Notes: generated by a model from the sequence alone, not told the origin. A stretch of DNA of 64,000 nucleotides from Aquiflexum balticum DSM 16537 (GCF_900176595.1 NZ_LT838813.1:558001-622000), one strand, 5' to 3'. Positions 18,502 through 27,738 are shown, numbered from the stretch's first letter. Program-made: numbers and translations.

Positions 18502-20775
18502 ATGGAAGGCCTTCAGATAAAGAAAAAACAGAATACTTTTGAAAAGCACCAAAAGAATGATTTATTCTTTCGGCCTTTGGCAATTCAACCCAAATTAAAG
18601 GTCAATTCCCTTGGAGACAAATATGAACAGGAGGCTGACAACATGGCGGACCAGGTCCTTCAAAAGCTTTCCCAAGCTCCATCAAATCAGGACACTTTTG
18701 ACAATTCTGAAAATACAAATAAAAGAACTCAATTTTTTTCCTCAGATAACAAATCAAAATTTTTGGAACCGGTACCAACCTCGATTCCGTTCAATCCACC
18801 CATTCAAGCAAAATGTGAGGCAGAAGAAAAAAAAACATCTGAGGAAGAAGGGATCCAAAGGAAACCTGAACATCATATTTTTCTCCAGACTTATGGTGAT
18901 GAGGAAGATTCAAACCTGATGGCTAAACGGGGAAATAGTAAAACCCCTTATGTCTCTGCTGAAACTACTGCCCAACTATTTTCTTCAAAAGGTAGCGGTG
19001 ATCCTTTGCCAAAAAATACCCGATCAGAAATGGAACGGGGTTTTGGAATTGATTTTTCCAAGGTAAGGACACATACCGGATCCTCTGCGGTCGACATGAG
19101 CAAAAACTTAGGTGCACAGGCTTTTACCCATGGTTCAGATATCTACTTCAACTCAAGAAAATTTGACACACAAAGCCAAGATGGCAAAAAGCTATTGGCA
19201 CATGAACTGACCCATGTTATTCAGCAGGATGGATTGCAATCAAATAAAATCATGCGCAAAGTGGATGAAGCCAGTGTAGAGGCAGAATACAACACATGGG
19301 CAGACGAAAAAAAACAGCCAAAAGATAAAACCCATGCTGATTTTCCTTTGGCAGTTTGGGATTTCATAATGCCTCAAATTGTTGATTTTACAATGGAACC
19401 TTTGCCAAAACCCGCAGCTTCGGATAAGGCAGGTCTGGAAAAATGGAATGATAATTTCTCCAAAGCCGAGATCATAAGCCGATGGTTATTTACGCTGAAA
19501 TCAACAACCAAAGATGCCAAGATACAATCTGAGGCAGATACAAGAGGATATTACATTCTTGATTCTCTTGCAAAGGCAGGATTTGTATCAAAAGCCATTG
19601 CCCAATCAGGCTACCTTGAGCCGTCTAACCGCACATTGGTTTACGATACCATTTTGAAAAACCCATCTATTGTTTCTGCATCAGAATTAGAAACCATCGT
19701 AACCTTTCAATGTAATGGAATAGCTGACCCTGGTTCTGTTCCCATTGTTCAAACTTTTACCGATAAAAAAGATTCCCCATTAAAAAAACTAAATGATGAT
19801 CAAACAAAAGCAATTTTCAAAGTATTGATTACAAAATATGGTAGCCATGATACTATAATTGATGCTGTGGCTGAAGTAATGATGTTTAATCCTAAGATCA
19901 GGAATTCAGTTTCTGATGCATTTATGTCCGGTACAATAGGCACACCTGATATCATGTTTAAAGTATTAAAACATAAGTATTTTATTGAGCCTAAGTATGG
20001 GGCCACTTTATTGAGTGCATTGAAACCCGCAGATAAGACCAATGAAGAATATGACGAGAAAAGGATGAAAGATGATATGCCTTGGGTGTATTCCTACAAA
20101 CAAAAGTATTATGTTAAGTTTCTGATTGACCTTGCAAATGGTCAGGGAATCAGAATACCTGCTCCAAAATCCATGACATTTACAGGTTTGAAATCCTGGC
20201 TTGAGGCAAATACAGAAAACATTGGAAATGCTGCAAATAAAAAATATCCTTCGAATCCAGAATCTATATTTGAAATCTATGAAAACATCGCAGATATTTT
20301 CTTTTACCATATTCCACATGATCGTGATGCAGTACCCCATTTGGAAGGGAAGATTAGCCATTTAAAAGAGGGGGAACCTTCCAAAAAACGTTTTGAAGCA
20401 GATTGTGATGTTTTTGCAACCTATGCCATGAGGCTGTTTTCTAATGCAGGTTTTGACCCGATAGGCTATATCGCTTTTGTACCTGAGGGAACAGATGCCC
20501 ACAGGGCTGCCCATGTTGCTGGCCTTATAAGGAAAGATGGAAAATACTCCATAATCAACAACAAGGGGATTTTGGACATTGGAATTTCTGAATCTGCCGC
20601 AGGTACAAAAAAGACAGATGCCATGAAAAAGTTGAGAAAACTTGCTTTTGAAGATGCATATGGTAGACCTTTCCCAACAGATCTGAAAATTTATTATGCT
20701 GATTCCGAAGCAAAAGGAAAGATGCCTCAACTTTTTAAAAATCAGGATAGCAGCCTAGAACGGACCGACCTCTAG
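18502..20775 (+). CDS. DUF4157 - transglutaminase-like cysteine domain cargo
   Basis: A 757-residue protein. Its first 240 residues are close to those of the matrixin cargo (MEGLQIKKKQNTFEKHQKND, GDKYEQEAD, HELTH at 234-238). The CxxC motif has been reduced to one Cys (Cys105), with KCEAEEKK in its place. From about residue 250 on it is unrelated to the other cargo: a long helical region, then near the C-terminus EADCDVFATYAMRLFSNAGF with Cys635, RAAHVAGLIRKDG with His671, and an Asn/Asp-rich turn (SIINNKG). The Cys-His-Asn/Asp order resembles transglutaminase/papain-like folds, so a protein-modifying or protein-cleaving toxin is likely. No signal peptide is present. Confidence 0.8.
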   Translation: MEGLQIKKKQNTFEKHQKNDLFFRPLAIQPKLKVNSLGDKYEQEADNMADQVLQKLSQAPSNQDTFDNSENTNKRTQFFSSDNKSKFLEPVPTSIPFNPPIQAKCEAEEKKTSEEEGIQRKPEHHIFLQTYGDEEDSNLMAKRGNSKTPYVSAETTAQLFSSKGSGDPLPKNTRSEMERGFGIDFSKVRTHTGSSAVDMSKNLGAQAFTHGSDIYFNSRKFDTQSQDGKKLLAHELTHVIQQDGLQSNKIMRKVDEASVEAEYNTWADEKKQPKDKTHADFPLAVWDFIMPQIVDFTMEPLPKPAASDKAGLEKWNDNFSKAEIISRWLFTLKSTTKDAKIQSEADTRGYYILDSLAKAGFVSKAIAQSGYLEPSNRTLVYDTILKNPSIVSASELETIVTFQCNGIADPGSVPIVQTFTDKKDSPLKKLNDDQTKAIFKVLITKYGSHDTIIDAVAEVMMFNPKIRNSVSDAFMSGTIGTPDIMFKVLKHKYFIEPKYGATLLSALKPADKTNEEYDEKRMKDDMPWVYSYKQKYYVKFLIDLANGQGIRIPAPKSMTFTGLKSWLEANTENIGNAANKKYPSNPESIFEIYENIADIFFYHIPHDRDAVPHLEGKISHLKEGEPSKKRFEADCDVFATYAMRLFSNAGFDPIGYIAFVPEGTDAHRAAHVAGLIRKDGKYSIINNKGILDIGISESAAGTKKTDAMKKLRKLAFEDAYGRPFPTDLKIYYADSEAKGKMPQLFKNQDSSLERTDL

Positions 20776-20873
20776 AAACTTATATAATCTTTTAAAGTAC
20801 AATTCTGAATTAAAACCATATACTCAACTCATTCATTTCCGGATCAGAAATACTTTGGAATTTCCCGAATTGA

Positions 20874-21008
20874 AGCTTTGAGGATAATTCTTTGGGATTT
20901 GGTCAAAATGAGTCCAAGATTCTGTTTTTACCTCTTTTGGCAGGATTATTTGCCAAATCCCTATTGGCAAAAATGAAAGACCATTTTGACAAACTGATTG
21001 GAAAGTAG
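20874..21008 (+). pseudogene. Short coding-like remnant without start codon
   Basis: Between the third cargo gene and the amidase gene an open stretch of about 44 codons ends in TAG at 21006-21008. Its translation looks protein-like (FEDNSLGFGQNESK, then the helix ILFLPLLAGLFAKSLLAKMK), but it is bounded upstream by TGA and has no ATG near the beginning. It could be the tail of a broken gene or a very small gene starting at a TTG (20892). I do not recognise it. The rest of the 20776-21039 gap shows only a TACCTTTC -7-like box at 21016-21023 before the amidase gene. Confidence 0.35.
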
Positions 21009-21039
21009 TAAATTATACCTTTCTACAAATTTTTAACCC

Positions 21040-22029
21040 ATGCACACCAAATACGGATTTACCAAAATGACAATTGCTGAATTCAGCTCTTGGCTACAAC
21101 ATCAAAGGATCGGTAGGACTATCCTCAAAATCCAGCAACACCATACCTGGAACCCAAACTATGCGCTTTTCAATGGCATCAACCATTTTGAAAGACAAAG
21201 GGCCATGAAAAACCACCACGTAGCCCACAATGGATGGCAGGATATTGGACAGCACTTTACCATTTTCCCAGATGGAACCATTCTCACGGGAAGGTCCTTG
21301 GAAAAAACCCCTGCCTGTATTTTCGGACAGAATGCGGGTTCTATTTGCATCGAAAACTTCGGGAATTTTGACCATGACGGTGATATCATGAGGCCTGAAC
21401 AGCGTGATTCCATTGTTCAGGTTACCGCATTACTCTGCAAAAAATTCAATTTACCGATCAATGAATTCAGTATCATTTATCATCATTGGTTTGATTTAGC
21501 CACGGGAGAAAGAAACTACTCTAGCATAAATAAAAAATCCTGTCCGGGTTCAAATTTTTTCGGGGGCAATAAGGTTTCAGATTGTATCAATTATTTCCTT
21601 CCATTGGTTTCCCAAGCCCTTGGTGTATATAATCCTGGAGATTCTACAAACCATGTCAACAAATACGTGGTAGTCACAGCAAGCAGGTTGAATATCAGAC
21701 AAGGCCCAAGTACATCCTTTCCTTCAGCATCAGATAGGGCTCCAATTGAACGGGGTTCTATTATCAGAGTATATGAGGAAAATGGCGAGTGGCTTAAGAT
21801 TTCCAACAGTAAGTCGCATTGGATCTTTGGAAGATTCACAAAAGAAGTTATTCGGGCAACAATCAATGCGCAGGTATTGCGGGTAAGAAATGGACCTGGA
21901 ACCAACTTTGCAATCCTTGGCACCTTACCTAAAGGGGAAGAAGTATTTGTACTTGAGGAAATGAATGATTGGTGCAAAATTGATTTTGACGAAAAATGGT
22001 TAGCAAAATCATTTTTAAATTTCTCATAA
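21040..22029 (+). CDS. N-acetylmuramoyl-L-alanine amidase with two SH3 domains
   Basis: A 329-residue protein. The first 190 residues form an Amidase_2/PGRP-like domain with zinc-ligand candidates in QHHTW (near residue 34), IYHHWF (near 147) and KKSCPGSNF (near 167). Two bacterial SH3 repeats follow: RLNIRQGPSTSFPSASDRAP and LRVRNGPGTNFAILGTLPKG. Such enzymes cut the peptide stem from muramic acid. There is no signal peptide, which is unusual for a cell-wall housekeeping enzyme. Being the last gene of the eCIS region, it might release particles by lysis, open the target wall, or be cargo. It is followed by a strong bidirectional terminator. Confidence 0.85.
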   Translation: MHTKYGFTKMTIAEFSSWLQHQRIGRTILKIQQHHTWNPNYALFNGINHFERQRAMKNHHVAHNGWQDIGQHFTIFPDGTILTGRSLEKTPACIFGQNAGSICIENFGNFDHDGDIMRPEQRDSIVQVTALLCKKFNLPINEFSIIYHHWFDLATGERNYSSINKKSCPGSNFFGGNKVSDCINYFLPLVSQALGVYNPGDSTNHVNKYVVVTASRLNIRQGPSTSFPSASDRAPIERGSIIRVYEENGEWLKISNSKSHWIFGRFTKEVIRATINAQVLRVRNGPGTNFAILGTLPKGEEVFVLEEMNDWCKIDFDEKWLAKSFLNFS

Positions 22030-22037
22030 AACAAAAA

Positions 22038-22065
22038 AAAAGCCAGTCATCCCCGACTGGCTTTT
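22038..22065. terminator. Bidirectional terminator between amidase gene and rpiB
   Basis: An 11-bp perfect stem (AAAAGCCAGTC / GACTGGCTTTT) with a 6-base loop and A/T tracts on both sides lies between two convergent genes, so it can end transcripts from both. Confidence 0.9.
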
Positions 22066-22067
22066 CT

Positions 22068-22505
22068 TTATTTACAAGCAATCTTGTTCACCCTTGTAGC
22101 ATGTCTGCCACCTTCAAATTCCGTATTCAAAAATACCTCTGTTAATTTGTCGGCTAACTCCATTGGAATAAATCTGGCGGGTAAAGCCAGCACATTGGCA
22201 TCATTGTGCTTTCTGGCCAAAGAGGCCAAATCCTCTGTCCAGCAAAGGGCGGCACGGATACCCTGATGTTTGTTGGCAGTGATGGCTACACCATTACCAC
22301 TCCCACAGATCAGGATCCCCTGTTTGAATTCTCCTTTTTCAATGGATTCACAAAGCGGATGAACATAATCGGGGTAATCGGCTGAAGCATCAGTGTAAGG
22401 ACCAAAATCCTTGACTTCATAACCTTCCGATTCCAATATTTTGATCAATTCGGTCTTATATTCAAAACCTGCATGATCTCCTCCTATAGCTAATTTCTTA
22501 CTCAT
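22068..22505 (-). CDS. rpiB: Ribose-5-phosphate isomerase B
   Basis: A 145-residue RpiB/LacAB-family protein that interconverts ribose-5-phosphate and ribulose-5-phosphate in the pentose phosphate pathway. Motifs are KLAIGGDHAGFEYK at the start, ADYPDYVHP, the GILICGSGNGVAI loop holding the catalytic Cys, and GIRAALCWTE. I place the start at MSKKLAIGG (22505), not at the longer open frame upstream. It then overlaps the tatC stop by 8 bases, a usual operon arrangement. It is the last gene of glyA-tatC-rpiB. Confidence 0.93.
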   Translation of the reverse strand: MSKKLAIGGDHAGFEYKTELIKILESEGYEVKDFGPYTDASADYPDYVHPLCESIEKGEFKQGILICGSGNGVAITANKHQGIRAALCWTEDLASLARKHNDANVLALPARFIPMELADKLTEVFLNTEFEGGRHATRVNKIACK

Positions 22506-23358
22506 TGTCCTTGTATTTGAGGTTGTCTGCCAATTCTTTTTCTGCTCTTTTCCTTTCAAGTCGCTTTGCTACCTGAATCCCTGCTTCATACAGTACCAAT
22601 ATAGGCATTGCGATCAATACCTGACTGATAACATCCGGTGGGGTAATTAACGCCGATATAATTAAAATCACCACAATAGAATGTCGTCTGTATGATTTCA
22701 ACATTGCCGCAGTAACCAAACCTGACATGGACAGAAAATAAATCACAACCGGAAGTTGAAACATGATGGCTGAAGCCAACACTAGCATGGTCAAAGTCCC
22801 GATATATGAAGTAATGTCAAATTCATTGAGGATACTTGGATCCAATTGGTAATTCGCCAGGAAATTAATTGAAAGTGGTGCAAGGATAAAATACCCAAAA
22901 GCAGTTCCCAAGAAAAACAACAGACTGACAAAAAACACAGCACCTCGCGCAGCTTGCCTTTCTTTGGAATACAATCCCGGAGCTATAAACTTCCATACTT
23001 CCCAGAATAAATAAGGGAAAGAAACAATCAATCCAACAACCATACTGGAGGTCAGGTGCATAGAAAACTGCCCCGTCATCTGCCTGCTTTGGATGGTAAA
23101 AGGAAGCGTGTCGATACAGAGTGGCGGGATCGACAGGTAATCAGAAATTTGGCAAAGTACCCTATAAGTAATGAAATCAACCTTTGAAGGCCCAAGGATC
23201 ACCACTCCAAAAACAATACTTTTGGCCAAAAATGCGGCAACAGTAAATATTAAAATAGCTGCGACTGACCTCAACAAATGCCAACGCAACTGTTCCAAAT
23301 GGTCCAAAAAGGACATGCCTTCTTCTTCCTCTTCGTCTTTATACTGATCTAAGGCCAC
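22498..23358 (-). CDS. tatC: Sec-independent protein translocase TatC
   Basis: A 286-residue integral membrane protein, core receptor of the twin-arginine export pathway for folded proteins. The signature MSFLDHLEQLRWHLLRS is at residues 15-31, followed by six predicted membrane helices. SFPYLFWEVWKFIAPGLY and ITPPDVISQVLIAMPI are family hallmarks. The acidic N-terminal stretch (DEEEEEG) precedes the conserved part, so a start at Met15 is also possible. It begins 15 bases after glyA and overlaps rpiB. Confidence 0.95.
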   Translation of the reverse strand: MALDQYKDEEEEEGMSFLDHLEQLRWHLLRSVAAILIFTVAAFLAKSIVFGVVILGPSKVDFITYRVLCQISDYLSIPPLCIDTLPFTIQSRQMTGQFSMHLTSSMVVGLIVSFPYLFWEVWKFIAPGLYSKERQAARGAVFFVSLLFFLGTAFGYFILAPLSINFLANYQLDPSILNEFDITSYIGTLTMLVLASAIMFQLPVVIYFLSMSGLVTAAMLKSYRRHSIVVILIISALITPPDVISQVLIAMPILVLYEAGIQVAKRLERKRAEKELADNLKYKDNE

Positions 23359-23373
23359 GTTTTTTTTGGGTAA

Positions 23374-24642
23374 TTAATATAATGGAAACTTTATCATCCA
23401 ATCATTCACTTCTGACTTGATCCGTACCAATTCCGATTCCTTGTCATGATTCGAAAGCGCCTTATCAATCAAAGTGACAATTTTTTTCATATCAGCCTCT
23501 TTTAAACCACGGGTTGTAACTGCGGCCGTACCAACTCGCATTCCCGAGGTGACAAATGGAGAACGTGTATCAAAAGGAACCATGTTTTTATTGATGGTAA
23601 TATCTACCTTACCTAGCGTTTCTTCCGCAATTTTTCCGGTCAGGTCTTTGTTTCTCAAATCAATCAGCATCATGTGGTTGTCAGTACCACCTGAAATGAT
23701 CTGATAGCCAAGGGCCACGAAGGATTCAGCCATTATTGCCGCATTCTTCTTGACCTGTAGAACATATTCCATATAATCATCAGAAAGTGCTTCTTGAAAA
23801 GCAATGGCTTTGGCAGCAATAATATGTTCCAAAGGTCCACCTTGTGTTCCGGGGAATACACCTGAATCCAATAAAGCGGACATTTTCCTCAATTCACCTT
23901 TGGGTGTTTTCAGTCCAAAAGGATTATCAAAATCCTCTCTCATCAAAATCAGACCACCACGTGGACCTCTCAATGTCTTATGCGTGGTAGTAGTTACGAT
24001 GTGACAGAAATCCAATGGGTCATTCAATAAGCCTCTAGCTATCAATCCTGAAGGGTGGGAAATATCTGCCAATAAAATCGCCCCAACCTGATCTGCGATT
24101 TCCCTTAATCTTTCATAATCCCAATCACGGCTATAAGCAGATGCACCACAAATAAGAAGCTTGGGTTTTACTTCTAAAGCCTTTGCTTCAACCTTATCAT
24201 AATCGATAACGCCAGTTTCTTCTTCTACTCCATAGAAATGAGGACTGTATAATTTTCCTGAAAAATTTATAGGCGAACCATGAGTCAAGTGACCTCCATG
24301 AGAAAGGTCAAAACCCAGAATAGGGTCTCCAGCATTCAATACTGCCAAGAATACCGCTGCATTGGCCTGTGCTCCGGAATGTGGCTGTACATTTGCCCAA
24401 GTTGCACCAAAAAGTTCCTTTGCTCTGTCTATTGCCAACTGCTCAATCTCATCCACTACCTCACAACCGCCGTAATAACGCTTACCGGGCAATCCTTCTG
24501 CATATTTATTGGTCAATACACTTCCTGCTGCTTCCATTACCTGTTTGCTGGTAAAGTTCTCAGAAGCAATCAATTCAATTCCTCTTTTTTGACGGTTTTC
24601 TTCTTTACTAATAAGGTCAAAAATGGCCTGATCTCTTTTCAT
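23374..24642 (-). CDS. glyA: Serine hydroxymethyltransferase
   Basis: A 422-residue PLP enzyme converting serine and tetrahydrofolate into glycine and methylene-tetrahydrofolate. Motifs include [35 protein letters not shown], and [14 protein letters not shown] with the PLP-binding Lys. The start is put at MKRDQAIF (24642); the open frame extends 29 codons upstream, but that part overlaps the promoter and is not family-like. Length and motifs are complete. It heads the glyA-tatC-rpiB operon. Confidence 0.96.
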   Translation of the reverse strand: MKRDQAIFDLISKEENRQKRGIELIASENFTSKQVMEAAGSVLTNKYAEGLPGKRYYGGCEVVDEIEQLAIDRAKELFGATWANVQPHSGAQANAAVFLAVLNAGDPILGFDLSHGGHLTHGSPINFSGKLYSPHFYGVEEETGVIDYDKVEAKALEVKPKLLICGASAYSRDWDYERLREIADQVGAILLADISHPSGLIARGLLNDPLDFCHIVTTTTHKTLRGPRGGLILMREDFDNPFGLKTPKGELRKMSALLDSGVFPGTQGGPLEHIIAAKAIAFQEALSDDYMEYVLQVKKNAAIMAESFVALGYQIISGGTDNHMMLIDLRNKDLTGKIAEETLGKVDITINKNMVPFDTRSPFVTSGMRVGTAAVTTRGLKEADMKKIVTLIDKALSNHDKESELVRIKSEVNDWMIKFPLY

Positions 24643-24665
24643 GGGGGGTATTTTAATAGGTCGCC

Positions 24666-24696
24666 CAAAATTAGTTTTATTCGATGGATTATCCAA
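24666..24696 (-). promoter_or_regulatory. Bacteroidota-type promoter of glyA
   Basis: Read on the minus strand, TTGG (24696-24693) is followed after 19 bases by TAATTTTG (24673-24666), a full match to the TTTG/TAnnTTTG consensus. The transcript would start about 15-20 bases before the glyA ATG at 24642. Confidence 0.65.
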
Positions 24697-24765
24697 TTGA
24701 TTAAAGACAAAAGGAAATAATATAAACACCAGTATAGGGGTTTTCCCCTGCTTTGTTACACTGGA

Positions 24766-25449
24766 TCAGAAGAGCTTTTTCAGGACATTGAATATTCTGA
24801 CTGCAATTCTTTCCATTCCCAAATCTCCCGGATGTCTTGCTACTGCTTCATTGGAAAAAAGACCGATGGCCATATTTTCTTCGAGAGAACCCAAATCCGA
24901 CAATCTTACCAATTCCCAATTGTTTGTCTCGGCCGAAAGTATCAATTGCTGGTTTACAATTTCATTGGGCCAAAAGGTCGTAGTGACCAATATCTGCATT
25001 TCCCTTCCATCGGCAAGAAAATCAACAAAATCCTTTATAGAATTTGCCAACATATTGCCCTCTATGGTTTCGCTGTCAATATTTTCCCCAAACCTGATAA
25101 TCAAAATATCCGGCTCAAAATCTTTGAGGTGATTATAAAAAGTAAAATCAAAGGATTCAAAACCCCGCTCGAAAGGAAATACATTTTCTCTCATAAATAC
25201 TGCCTCCGGCTTTTTGGATCTGATGAGATTTTCCAATAATGAAAAATAATCTTTATCCGCCGAACTGGCAGCCATTCCCCAATTTCCCGACCAACCTATT
25301 TCAGCTGAAGGCGGATGCCAGGTGATGCTGTTTCCTATTGCCAGAATCCTGGGGTCCGGCTTTGTCACAGGAGGACTTTCAATCTGTGGGGCGCAGGAGG
25401 TCCACAAAATGAAAGTCCATAAAATCAAAAACTTAATATTACTTTTCAA
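24766..25449 (-). CDS. SGNH/GDSL-like hydrolase lipoprotein
   Basis: A 227-residue protein with a lipoprotein signal (ILWTSC, lipid-modified Cys19). The mature part begins with RILAIGNSITWHPPSAEIGW, in which GNSIT is the SGNH block I nucleophile region. LIIRFGENID is a block III-like segment, and ARHPGDLGMERIA resembles the DxxH block V with His. These enzymes are esterases or acetylhydrolases, often acting on polysaccharides. The substrate cannot be told. It shares no operon overlap with neighbours; glyA starts 123 bases downstream on the same strand. Confidence 0.75.
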   Translation of the reverse strand: MKSNIKFLILWTFILWTSCAPQIESPPVTKPDPRILAIGNSITWHPPSAEIGWSGNWGMAASSADKDYFSLLENLIRSKKPEAVFMRENVFPFERGFESFDFTFYNHLKDFEPDILIIRFGENIDSETIEGNMLANSIKDFVDFLADGREMQILVTTTFWPNEIVNQQLILSAETNNWELVRLSDLGSLEENMAIGLFSNEAVARHPGDLGMERIAVRIFNVLKKLF

Positions 25450-25473
25450 AATTTCCAGAATCTACAAGCAAAT

Positions 25474-27738
25474 TTAAAAAGGGATTTTAACATTCAAGGC
25501 TATATTTCTCCCTATCTGATTGATCCCAAATGGTCTGAACAGGGATAAATGATCCAAGTATGCTTTATTGAGGATATTGGTACCGCTTACATAGATATCT
25601 AAAAAGCTTTTGCCTACTTTAAGGTTACCTCCAATATTCATCCCCAAAAGAAAATAGCCCGGTGTCGCTTCTTCCAGTGGGGCAGCTCTGTCCTGATCGA
25701 AAATAAGAGATCCTAGTACACTGATGTAAGGCTTTTGGAAAATACCCAGATCATTCATTCTGAAGTCAAGGGATTGATTCCACCTAAAAGCAGGTATATA
25801 GGGCAAATAAGAAAAATCATCTGTCCTTTGCGCAATTACCATGGAGTATGATGTGGAAGCACTCAACCACTTCACTGATGTGGGTTGGAAATCCAGTTCA
25901 ATTTCGCCACCATATAATCTTGCATCCGATTGCTCAAAAGTCCAGATTTCAAGGTCTTCTTGCATTTCTCCCGTCGGTGCAAAGAAAATATAATTGTTGA
26001 TATCATTGTAAAACACTTCCCCGGAAATGGAAAAACCTTTCCCTATATATCTGACTCCAAAATCAGTCTGAATATTTTGTTCACGGACAAATTCCGCATT
26101 TCCTTTTTCAAACCTGCGGGTACCCGGATGAACTCCATTGGAAAAAAGTTCGGCTAAATCCGGAGCTCTAAACCCTTGGGCAATATTTAATCTAAATCTC
26201 CAATGTGAGTTGGGCCTGAAAGTTGCTCCTCCGGAAGTAGTGATACCATCAAAAGTCCTTTCCAATTTTCTGTCCTCAGGCTCACCGGGAAGTATAAATC
26301 CAAAATCCACAAAGTGCGACCCGCTGGCATCCACATTTACCTTTCTGTAATCATATCTCAATCCACCTTGAATTACCCATTTGTCTTTGTTGTAATTCAA
26401 GAGACCGTAAACAGATCGGTCATCTTTTCTTGCATCAGGTATCAAAAACTCCAAGGCATCTGTGTAATTGATAGTCTCTAGCAAAAATCCCTGAATACCA
26501 AAAATAGCTTCGATATTTGGATTGATCGACTTAAAATATTTGACATCATACATGATATTGGTCTGATTGAGTCCCAAATCAACAAATTCACCGCCTGTTT
26601 CAATCTCTTCCCTTAGATTTTTGTGGAGCCCAAAAGTGGCCTTTAGCTTATCCTCTCCCAAAAACACATTTGTTTCCGAGGACAAAAAATGATCCGTCAC
26701 ATTTTGGTATGGTACCTGAGTGGACCTGTCGTTTCTGAAAGTCGCCAATCCTTCAACATCAGATTCATCCAGAATACCGAGTTTTTGCTTGAGATAGGTA
26801 TACCGAAGTCTCGTATCTCCCCATTTTTTTTGAAGACCCACCCCTGTTTTAAAATTCTGGGTATTAAATCGGGTATTTCCCATTGTCCTTCCGTCCCCAT
26901 CAATATAGTCGGCATGTGATTCCAATGCCCCGTTAAATGACCAGACAAATCCGTTTTCAGCAGCCCCTTTCACCCCAACTTCAGATCTTAATCCCAAAGT
27001 ATTGCTATAGCCCCTGAGGTTTACATAACCATCAATATCTCCTATTGCTGCATCTTTTTCTTCTATAAGGTTCACCACTCCTGCCATGGCACCTGAGCCA
27101 TAAATCAAAGAAGCGGGGCCTTTAATCAATTCTACATTTCCTATTCCCGTCTCTGTCAGTCCAAGACCGTGATCTGCTCCCCATTGCTGATTTTCAAACC
27201 TTCCGCCCTGATACACGGAAAGCACTCTGCTGAAAGATAATCCTCTGATGACAGGTTTACTGATTCCGGGACCAAGTGATATTTCATTTACCCCGGGAGT
27301 TCTTGCCAATGCAGACATTAAACTTGGTGAGGGCATTTTTAGAATATCAACAATATCCACTTTTTCAATACTGATAGGCGAACTTTCTTTACTCATCACA
27401 TAAGCACCGGACACCACGACTTCATCAATGCTGGTAAAAGCTTCTTCAAGCTGAATAAGCACACCTGATGTTGACCCTGGCTTAAAGGTTTTTACAATTG
27501 TAGAATACCCAACAAATGAAAATTTTAATGTAATGTTTCTTTCAGGAAGTGCAGTCAGGTTGAAATTCCCCTCAAGATCTGTAACCACTCCCCTGTTTAA
27601 TTCTGCAATAAATACAGTAACCCCTGGCAAGGGCAAATTATTTGATTTATCCACTACTTTTCCCTGAAGGGAAATATTTTGTGCCACTGATAACCCCATT
27701 GATACGAGGATAAGAGCAAGCGTAAGTAAGTTGCGCAT
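25474..27738 (-). CDS. TonB-dependent outer-membrane receptor
   Basis: A 754-residue protein with signal peptide (cleavage near VAQNISLQG), a carboxypeptidase-regulatory-like domain (GKVVDKSNNLPLPGVTVFI, about 25-105), a plug domain (about 115-230, VIRGLSFSRVLSVYQGGRFE, GPASLIYGSGAMAGVVNLI) and a 22-strand-type barrel ending ...NIALNVKIPF. The DEVVVSGAYV stretch acts as TonB-box-like region after the regulatory domain. It takes up a ligand across the outer membrane using TonB energy. No SusD partner is nearby; a His-rich small protein lies directly upstream, so a metal ligand is plausible. Confidence 0.9.
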   Translation of the reverse strand: MRNLLTLALILVSMGLSVAQNISLQGKVVDKSNNLPLPGVTVFIAELNRGVVTDLEGNFNLTALPERNITLKFSFVGYSTIVKTFKPGSTSGVLIQLEEAFTSIDEVVVSGAYVMSKESSPISIEKVDIVDILKMPSPSLMSALARTPGVNEISLGPGISKPVIRGLSFSRVLSVYQGGRFENQQWGADHGLGLTETGIGNVELIKGPASLIYGSGAMAGVVNLIEEKDAAIGDIDGYVNLRGYSNTLGLRSEVGVKGAAENGFVWSFNGALESHADYIDGDGRTMGNTRFNTQNFKTGVGLQKKWGDTRLRYTYLKQKLGILDESDVEGLATFRNDRSTQVPYQNVTDHFLSSETNVFLGEDKLKATFGLHKNLREEIETGGEFVDLGLNQTNIMYDVKYFKSINPNIEAIFGIQGFLLETINYTDALEFLIPDARKDDRSVYGLLNYNKDKWVIQGGLRYDYRKVNVDASGSHFVDFGFILPGEPEDRKLERTFDGITTSGGATFRPNSHWRFRLNIAQGFRAPDLAELFSNGVHPGTRRFEKGNAEFVREQNIQTDFGVRYIGKGFSISGEVFYNDINNYIFFAPTGEMQEDLEIWTFEQSDARLYGGEIELDFQPTSVKWLSASTSYSMVIAQRTDDFSYLPYIPAFRWNQSLDFRMNDLGIFQKPYISVLGSLIFDQDRAAPLEEATPGYFLLGMNIGGNLKVGKSFLDIYVSGTNILNKAYLDHLSLFRPFGINQIGRNIALNVKIPF

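Noticed and set aside
24643-24729. 29-codon N-terminal extension of glyA
   Set aside because: It runs through a consensus promoter, and the family begins at MKRDQAIF.
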